In this document: piece by piece, positions 57,161 through 64,000 of the stretch
Position numbering within the stretch: the stretch's first letter is position 1
How the letters are laid out: each line of letters starts with the position of its first letter
Notes under the pieces: model-generated
The model's database searches: none
Told to the model about the DNA's origin: nothing
Seen by the model: the letters and a program-made list of their open reading frames with translations, nothing else
Translations under genes and position numbers: made by a program
DNA from: Aralia elata
Taxonomy: Eukaryota; Streptophyta; Magnoliopsida; Apiales; Araliaceae
NCBI GenBank assembly: GCA_034770075.1
Contig: CM068386.1
Coordinates: 43,995,990 to 44,059,989 of the forward strand
Direction of reading: 5' to 3'
DNA length: 64,000 nucleotides

Positions 57161-58510
57161 AATAAGAATTTAGAGATAAGGTCGGGATCAAGGTTGACAT
57201 TAAGCCTCTTTAGGGCTGTTGTGTAATCGGGGGCAAGGCGTGATGGTTTCTTCAGAACGCTGTGATGCCAAGCCATGTTTAACTAATATTTTCGAATTCT
57301 AACCATTAGACTTTGGAAATATGGCCTAGAGTTAGTGTAAACCATGAGGGACGTTTATATATGGCTAATTAGTATATCTATGTGCACTGAATGTGTAGGG
57401 GACTTTCGAAGGGTGATTAACGCTAAAGTTTTAAAGACCGCTAAGGCAAGTATTCTAACTCCATTCAATCTTCATTTGAATGTTAGTTTTAAGCATGTAG
57501 ATGTATATTCTTATGAATAATTCTTATGTATACTTCGGTTTACGTAATGTTCATCGATTGTGTAAACTTCAGGCTTATACAAACTCTTTTGGTTGTATAA
57601 GTGTTCAGCTATGTTATAATGCATAAATTGTTCAAAGCTTTGCTATAATGTATACGTTTAAGTTCTAATATACCTGAACTGTTTCAGAAAATAGTCTAAG
57701 CCATTTGTTTCAGTTAGACGCATGTTATACATTTTATTGATTGAAATATAAATCTTTAAAATGTTATTAAGATTAAGTAGAGTTGTCCAACTGAGTTGTT
57801 TTGGTTTGGACTCAAGTATGAGAATGAACCTCCCTTATTTGGAAAAACTTTTAGTCGGTTATTTCGACCTCGCCGAAAGGCAGTGATGATAAACGCAAAA
57901 TGTCGTTTTTGTACGTAGTGTTGATTAATGCAAGGCATAAAGGGCTAATCACCCATCGTGTCCATAAGTTATGACGGTTTGCAGTTGAATTACTGTTAGG
58001 CCCATAAGTTTGTGGTCTTTCAACCGCTCAGCATGATAGCCAGTATGTCGTTTCAAAATATTTTGTTAATCAAAATGATTCAGATGTCAACACAACTATT
58101 GTTCAGTTATTGAAGTGTACGTTAATGAAAATATTTAATTCTTATCTATGTTGTTATTATTAATTGTTATTACTTGTTGGGCAATTAAATGCTCACCCTT
58201 GCTTGTAATTAAATATTTTCAGCAAAGCCTGAACGTATAAAAGGTTCTGGTAAGGATAAGGGAAAAGGGAAGATGAACGAGTGAAGGATGGAACTGTTAT
58301 ATGTAATAATTAGATGTATTGTAAATAATATTTTGAATGATATTATGTATGAACATTTTAAGGGTCTTAGAACCTGGGTGTAAGAATATGTCTATAATAA
58401 GTAGTAATTACATTCATGTTGTAGAGTATATATAGATGGATGTTAGTTGAATGGATAGTACCATGATGCACCGAATACGGGTTTAAAGGTACCCGAATTT
58501 GGGGGCATCA

Positions 58511-60420
58511 CTGGAAACCTAGTCTTCAGCATGTTAAGATTTGGGGTTGTCCAACTTATGTTAAGAGATTTCAAAATGATAAGCTTGAGACAAGATCTGA
58601 CAAGTGCAAATTTATGGGATATCCTAAAGAAAGTTTGGGGTATTATTTCTATAATCCTACTGATTAAAAAGTGTTTGTTGCAAAACACGCTACCTTCTTA
58701 GAAAATGAGTTTATCCTTGAAGGGACAAGTGGGAGTAAAATAGATCTTGAAGAAGTTTAAAAACCACAAAGCACTACAGGTCAAATGGAGGAACCTGTCC
58801 AAGTAGAGAGACCTATTGTACCACAACTGAATCGTAAATCTGAAAAAGTGCCTAAGATACCTAGAAGGTATTATAGATTCATCATAGATGATGATGATGA
58901 TGAGGTATGCATCATAGAGGATGATGATCCAGTAACATACAATGAGGCTATGAGTAGTAGAGACTCAGAGAAATAATAAATGGCCATGGAATCTGAAATG
59001 GACTCCATGTATGAGAACCAAGTGTGGACTTTAGTTAATCCACCAGAAGGTATTAAGCCTATAGGGTGTAAATGGGTCTTTAAGAGAAAGACTAGGGCAG
59101 ATGGCAAGGTGGAGACCTATAAGGCCAGACTGGTTGCAAAAGGTTTCAAACAAAGGCAAGGAGTTGACTATGATGAAACCTTGTCACCGGTAGCAATGCT
59201 TAACTCCATTCGGATTTTGCTTGCGATAATAGCTTACTATGATTACGAGATCTGGAAAATGGATGTGAAGACGGCCTTCCTCAATGGGAAACTAGAAAAG
59301 GATGTATATATGATACAGCTAGAGGGACTTGTTTCAAAAGATGGAGCAAATCAAGTATGTAAGCTACAACGATCCATTTATGGATTAAAGCAAGCTTCAC
59401 GAAGATGGAACATTCGTTTTATGAGACAAACAAAGAGTTTGATTTTATCAAAAACGAGAATAAACCATGTATGTACAAGAAGGTTAGTGGGAACGTTGTA
59501 ACATTCCTAGTACTATATGTTTATGATATACTACTTATTGGGAATGACATACTGATACTACAATTAGTAAAGATATAGTTGTCTAAACACTTCTCCATGA
59601 AAGATTTGGGAGAAACATCCTATATTTTGGGGATAAAGATCTATAGGGATAGAGCTAAAAGGATGCTCAGCTTGACCTAAATAGGTTTAGCATGAAAAAC
59701 TCCAAGAGAGTCCTCATACTAATGAGCCATGGAATGCATCTCTCTAAGAAACTGTCCCCAAAGACACCAGAAGAGAGAAATCGCATGAGTAAGATACCTT
59801 ATGCTTCGGCGATAGGATCTATCATGTATGGGATGATATGTACTAGACCTGATGTTGCTTATGCATTAAGTGTGACAAGCAGATATCAGTCCAATCCTAG
59901 AGAAGAACACTGGAAGGCAGTGAAAAATATCCTAAAGTACTTAAGAAGAACTAAGGATGTGTTTATAGTTTATGGTGGTTCTGATTTGAAACTAGAGGGC
60001 TATATAGACTCGAATTTTTAGACTGACCAAAATGACAACAAATCCGTTTTAGGTTATGTGTTTACCTTGAATGGTGGTACAGTAAGTTGGAAAAGTTCCA
60101 AGCAGCAAATAATTGTCAATTCAATAACATAAGTAGAGTATATAGCTGCAAGTGAAGCTACAAAGGAGGCTGTTTGGATGAAGTTCATTACAAAACTTGG
60201 AGTGGTTCCTAGCATTCAAGGATCAGTGCCTTTATATTGTGACAACACTGGGGCTGTTGCACTAGCCAAGGAACCTAAGTCTCATCAGAAATTCACTCAT
60301 GTGTTGCGACGCTTTCATTTGATTAGAGAAATCATTGAAAGAGAAGATGTCACCGTAGAGCGAGTAGACTCTCAGAACAACATTGCATATCCATTTACTA
60401 AAGCATTATCTCAGTAGCAG
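58511..60420 (+). pseudogene. Ty1/copia Pol remnant (integrase end, RT, RNase H)
   Basis: From the E2 junction: VKIWGCPTYVKRFQNDKLETRSDKCKFMGYPKES (end of integrase, as in copia), stop, VFVAKHATFLENEFI. Then VTYNEAM and the RT: MESEMDSMYENQVWTLVNPPEGIKPIGCKWVFKRK, ARLVAKGFKQRQGVDYDETLSPVAMLNSIRILLAI, MDVKTAFLNGKLEKDVYM and RSIYGLKQASRRWN. The region of the YxDD box (about 59510-59560) is damaged. Then MIGSIMYGMICTRPDVAYALSVTSRY-type motifs (59800-59890) and RNase H (SKQQIIVNSIT, stop, VEYIAASEATKEAVWMK, PLYCDNTGAVALAKEP). Many stops and frameshifts. This is the internal part belonging to the 60489 LTR. Confidence 0.9.
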
Positions 60421-60475
60421 TTTGATCGCCGCTTAGAGAAGATGTGTATTAGATACCAAGGCGATTAGCTTTAGT

Positions 60476-60488
60476 GCAAGTGGGAGAT
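60476..60488 (+). other. Copia polypurine tract
   Basis: GCAAGTGGGAGAT directly before the LTR start TGAAAGTAG. AAGTGGGAGATTG is the common copia arrangement. Confidence 0.9.
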
Positions 60489-60843
60489 TGAAAGTAGTAT
60501 GCCCTCAAGTCAATCACATTTGATGTGATAAAGCATTTATTTTGTAATCTTATTCATTTATTAATAAAAGAATTTATTTACTTAAAGGCATTTATTTATC
60601 CATGTTTAATTGTTAGAATTAATTAAAATAAACTCGTAGTTTTGGAGCAATACTTTTAGAATCATGATGAGTTCATGATAATGAGATCTAAAATCTAGAT
60701 GGCTTAAAACTAGAACGTTCCTAATCACAAGATCATTAATGTGGGGTTAGTGAATCCGGATAGATTAATACATACTATGCTTGCTCTTTTGAAGAGGATG
60801 ATTAATCTCATAATCATTTGTATGGAGACACTAAAGCAAGTAT
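60489..60843 (+). repeat. Copia 3' LTR, first 355 bp
   Basis: Homologous to 6767-7104 of the solo LTR and to 270-506. It is cut off at ACTAAAGCAAGTAT by the start of a TIR element (CACTACAAAAAAA). The remaining ~1.4 kb of LTR is not found downstream. Confidence 0.88.
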
Positions 60844-61666
60844 CACTACAAAAAAATGGGGCTTCAGCAACAACCGATTTTCGTTGCTAAAGGTGTCAAA
60901 TTTCGTTGCAAAAAGGTTTTGGCAACGACTTTACTGTCGTTGCGTCTTTCGTTGCGCAATGAGCGTTGCTAATTGTTCCGCAACGAACGTATTTTTTTCG
61001 TTGCCAAAAGAAATACATTTTGCAACGAAATTTGGCTTTCGTACAGAGACATCGATCCTTTAGCAACAAAATGAATTGTTGCAGAATAATTAAAATTTCG
61101 TTGCTAAAAATCCCATTTCGTTGCAAAAGCCTGCTAATTGGCAACGAAATGAACCTTTTTTTTTTGCAACGCCATGCATTTTCGTTGCAATTGACACCAT
61201 TGTGCAACGACATTTTTCGTTGCAGTAAATTATGAAAATTGTTGCCTAAGCTTGCTTTTGTTGCGGAATGTAAACTTTTTAGCAACGATTTTCGTTGCTG
61301 ATTATATTATTTGACGACATTATGCTGAATCAGCAACGAAAATGTTTGTTGTTGGTTATTTTTCAATAGCAACGAAAGTCGTCAATTAGCAACGACATTA
61401 TATGTTGTCGTTTCTTTATATGTGCAACGAAAGTTGATATGATTTGCAACGATAAAAATTGTTACCTTTTATTTTTGTATTAGCAACAATATCCTCTCCG
61501 TTGTTATTAGGTTAATTTTTCGTTGCCAAATATTATATTTTTAATGCCATTAGCAACGAAAATTTGTTGCTAAATGTATAAAAAATTATTGCTATATTAA
61601 AACTTGTTCAATGCTTTGGTAACGAATTATATTGTTGTCAAATCAAAATTTGACATTCTTTTTGTG
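60844..61666. mobile_element. TIR element built of TTCGTTGC repeats
   Basis: Begins CACTACAAAAAAATGGGG and contains more than twenty copies of TTTCGTTGC or its complement GCAACGAAA in both orientations. The proposed end at 61666 (CATTCTTTTTGTG) is a degenerate inverted match, CACAAAAAGAATG. Flanking TAT/TAC would be an imperfect 3-bp target duplication. No coding region. It is probably a non-autonomous CACTA-like element. The right end is uncertain because copia LTR sequence does not resume there. Confidence 0.6.
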
Positions 61667-61819
61667 TACCTGGCTGGCTCAATGTCCCCATTGCAAATAA
61701 TGGCAAAAATACAAAAAACTAAAATATTATTAACTTAATAAAATCATCCACTACATAATCATTTATTATCTTTACAATTAACCATCTAAAGCTACCACAG
61801 TTCTTCAATCAAAGTATAT

Positions 61820-62626
61820 ATCTATATATATAGAGAGTACACTTCATAATTTCGTCCCTTGTCTTCCGTAAACGTAGCACGAAAATTTGATACCCAGTAT
61901 TGTAAATCATACAGTGATGATGATATGCAGCATTCTTGAGCAGCGAATCCTTTCATTAGGTATTCCCCAGCACCACTGACACAGCTACCAACTATGAAAG
62001 GAGAATAATGAGATTACAAGCCAAAGGAGTGAACTGCAAAATATCACCTTCAATGCAACACCACCACTTGATGCTCCAGATGCAATGTGTCCTTCAGTGT
62101 AAACACAAATAACTCCAACAGTGTCCATGATGCAGTCCTCTTCCAATGCAATTAGTCTAGAAGACTGGCCACTAACCCCATTTTGCTTTGAAGCATATTT
62201 GGAATTTGCTACCAATTTTTAATATGAAGTGTAGTTAGAATGATACAACATAATATCTGATTTCAAGCATTAAAAAACAAACAGCGAAAGGCTCCCGAGT
62301 TATGGCTTAAATTGAGATAATCTAGCTACAATCTTTACCACAAGTTATTGATGAAACATAATTGGTTTACTCTTAAGATTATATGTCCAAGGTAGGGAAG
62401 GTAACTTCTAAGAAAGGGGCATTTTTACAACTAACCACCTACAAAATATATCGCCACTTTCAAGAGGAAGGAGATATTTAAAATGAGATGGAATACCTGA
62501 TATTGAAGTGGTCTCTTGAGGACTACATGGAGGTCTCACAACATAAACATCTGATGCAGCTTTGGCATCATGAAGCATTGCCTTGTACTTTTTCCACTGT
62601 GTTTTTGCCCTTTTTGTAACCAACCA
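61820..62626 (-). pseudogene. Threonine aspartase (Taspase-like, Ntn hydrolase) gene fragment
   Basis: Exon 62626-62497: WLVTKRAKTQWKKYKAMLHDAK...TSIS. Exon 62208-62048: ANSKYASKQNG, then LEEDCIMDTVGVICVYTEGHIASGASSGGVALK. The Thr of DTVG is the expected catalytic nucleophile, exposed by self-cleavage in this family (isoaspartyl peptidase/threonine aspartase). The two exons join in phase across GT-AG borders. A third piece, 61991 downward, reads VGSCVSGAGEYLMKGFAAQECCISSSL but is out of phase and separated by only 56 bp. As I recall the family, the block between GGVALK and VGxCVSGAG is missing. The N-terminal half is absent too. It is a truncated copy, not a working gene. Confidence 0.75.
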
Positions 62627-62747
62627 CTGTTTCAAAACATGCAAAAATAAGACCATTGATTCGACAAGGAGTCCAAAAAAATGCAGTTGAAATTTGAAGA
62701 AGCGTCGCGTTCAACAAGGAGTACAAGAGAGAGAGTGAAGTAACTTA

Positions 62748-62996
62748 CACTAGTAGAAAACAGTAAATATATAACGCTTAAAAAACGTTGTAATAGGCCC
62801 CCCACAAACGTCGTGGTTAGTAGTGTCATCTATTAGACACATTTACACAACGTTTTTAAAACGTTATCTATTTGCACATTACACAACGTTTGTTTTCTAA
62901 AAAATGTTGTGTATTTGCACATTACACAATGTTTTTTTTCTTCTAAAAAACGTTGTGTATTTCTAAAAACGTTTTTTTTTAACTACATGCTTAATA
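62748..62996. mobile_element. Small CACTAG-end element with ACAACGTTT repeats
   Basis: Starts CACTAGTAGAAAAC, a CACTA-type terminus, and carries repeated ACAACGTTT and AAACGTTGT motifs to about 62975. The right end (GTTTTTTTTTAACTACAT) only weakly mirrors the left. It sits upstream of the first visible Taspase-like exon, as if inserted into an intron. About 250 bp, no coding capacity. Confidence 0.55.
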
Positions 62997-64000
62997 CAAT
63001 TTATTCCCCAAGAGTTACATAAGATGAATTACTCACAATTAGTGAATAATTTAGAGCTTGTATTTCCAAACATCAATCATAAGGAGAAAATAATATTACA
63101 AAAAGAAAAAGAACTATTTTGAATCGAATATAGTAATATCTAATATTACAAAAAGAATTTGTGGAAGTGTTACAGTGATCTAATTTTATATTATTAGATT
63201 ATATTTCTCTTTTTCCCTATCCATGTAAGTGTATTTAATCTGAAATACATAATGAACCATCTACCGAAAATGGAACAGTTGAAGCTGCAACGAAGTCTTT
63301 CTGACCAGACCATTCCATGGCACACCCATCTAGAATTTCTTGTACCCACAAAGAAGAAGTACAGTATGAATATGTATGGCTACTACAAATATTCCACACT
63401 AACTCCAAGACAAGGAACAACAGATAGCAAAACCAACAAGTGCCAATGAAAGAGATGAAGTATAAAATGGAAAGGAAGGAAAGGAAGGAAGGATGGGAAA
63501 ACAGAGGCAAATACATTTTATAGCTATTTGTTTATGCCACAAATCCTTATGTCTCAACATAACCAACCTATCTCCTTTACTCTAATTCCCAGCCATAACA
63601 GCCCATTACACAGTCAAATATATAAATAACCAATACATTACAAACTAGTTAGTTCATATACTTCCATTTAGTCAATAAAAACCAACTAGCTAACTTACTT
63701 TGTTAAAATCTTTATATTATAAACATAATAAAGATAAGTTGTAATACCTTTGAAATAGGCATAACACTTCCTTATGTATATTCTTAAGTTCAATTTCTGC
63801 AAAAGGCGGAAAAAGGGAAACAATGAAAGGGGAACAAAGAGAGAGGAAAAGTCAATACCTTTAGTTGTTAACATCATCCTTACTAGTAGCAGTAACCGAG
63901 AACACCTCATATTCAGAAGAAGAAACTTCAACATCTTCCACGCCTAGTGTAACTTGAACCAGTAAACATGATAAACTTGTCAAATACTAGAAGGTTTAGA
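62997..64000. other. Unassigned DNA, no confirmed gene
   Basis: AT-rich. Two weak minus-strand signals. A stretch near 63350-63235 reads EILDGCAMEWSGQKDFVAAS, which I cannot place. A possible terminal exon at 63986-63861 lies after a TTCTAG acceptor and reads LVQVTLGVEDVEVSSSEYEVFSVTATSKDDVNN and a stop, with unbiased, gene-like composition. Neither is linked to the Taspase-like fragment by anything I can see. Confidence 0.3.

Larger units (their letters stand above)
54588..58510 (+). mobile_element. E2 chromovirus-like element: internal tail and 3' LTR
   Basis: 35 bp of internal tail (TTAGACTCTATATAAG, purine tract AAGGAGGAA), then the LTR from TGTAACAATTG (54623) to GGGGGCATCA (58510), 3888 bp. 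The terminal layout parallels E0 and E1. On the right it interrupts a copia pol gene. On the left it abuts the end of the E1 3' LTR, so E1 probably inserted into E2. No E2 coding region remains. The LTR contains several repeats listed separately. Small frames inside are not genes. Confidence 0.78.

Noticed and set aside
63235..63516. Minus-strand 93-codon frame with a hydrophobic N-terminal stretch
   Set aside because: The hydrophobic part is T-rich intron-like sequence. Only a ~25-residue segment looks peptide-like, and I cannot tie it to any family.

Overview
This window is nuclear DNA of a flowering plant, probably a eudicot, although the species cannot be fixed from sequence alone. It is AT-rich, its coding traces are split by GT-AG introns, and almost everything in it is transposable element. 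I see no complete host gene. The only recognisable host-type sequence is a broken, minus-strand fragment of a plant threonine aspartase (Taspase-like) gene near 61.8-62.6 kb.

Layout. (1) 1-3.0 kb: a Ty3/gypsy RT scrap, a Ty1/copia LTR piece, and the 5' end (LTR, PBS, gag remnant) of a minus-strand Athila-type element, here called A1. (2) 3.0-4.8 kb: decayed copia sequence ending in a gag relic. (3) 4.82-17.6 kb: a minus-strand Athila-type element, A2, with 3' LTR, a third ORF, IN, RH, RT, PR, gag, PBS and a truncated 5' LTR. A copia solo LTR (6767-8570) with a perfect GACAC target duplication is nested in it. (4) 17.6-24.8 kb: E0, a coding-empty derivative of a chromovirus-like element with a ~4 kb LTR, a tRNA-iMet PBS and two arrays of hairpin-forming tandem repeats. 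(5) ~25.4-43.6 kb: a degenerate CACTA (En/Spm) DNA transposon with a TNP2-like gene and a second Transposase_24-like gene. Its TNP2 gene is split by A3 (27338-37795), a structurally complete minus-strand Athila-type retrotransposon with two LTRs and an ATGAC target duplication. (6) 43.6-58.5 kb: a chromovirus complex. E1 has a nearly open gag-pol with chromodomain, an unusual coiled-coil ORF upstream of gag, and a 3.36 kb 3' LTR. It is bracketed by two copies of the start of a second LTR family, E2, and preceded by a duplicated integrase/LTR block. (7) 58.5-60.8 kb: a decayed copia pol and partial 3' LTR of the same family as the solo LTR. (8) 60.8-64 kb: a TTCGTTGC-repeat TIR element, the Taspase-like fragment, a small CACTAG-end element and unassigned DNA.

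How the parts relate. The order of insertion can be partly read: A3 went into CACTA, the copia solo LTR into A2, E2 into copia, and E1 into E2. Several breaks look like C-to-T decay of methylated cytosines (CAG to TAG). The least expected signals are: a ~105 bp LTR module shared by Athila-type and chromovirus LTRs in opposite orientation relative to the elements; a perfect 27 bp inverted duplication that replaces part of the CACTA transposase gene; the coiled-coil ORF ahead of gag in E1; and several families of short hairpin repeats inside LTRs.
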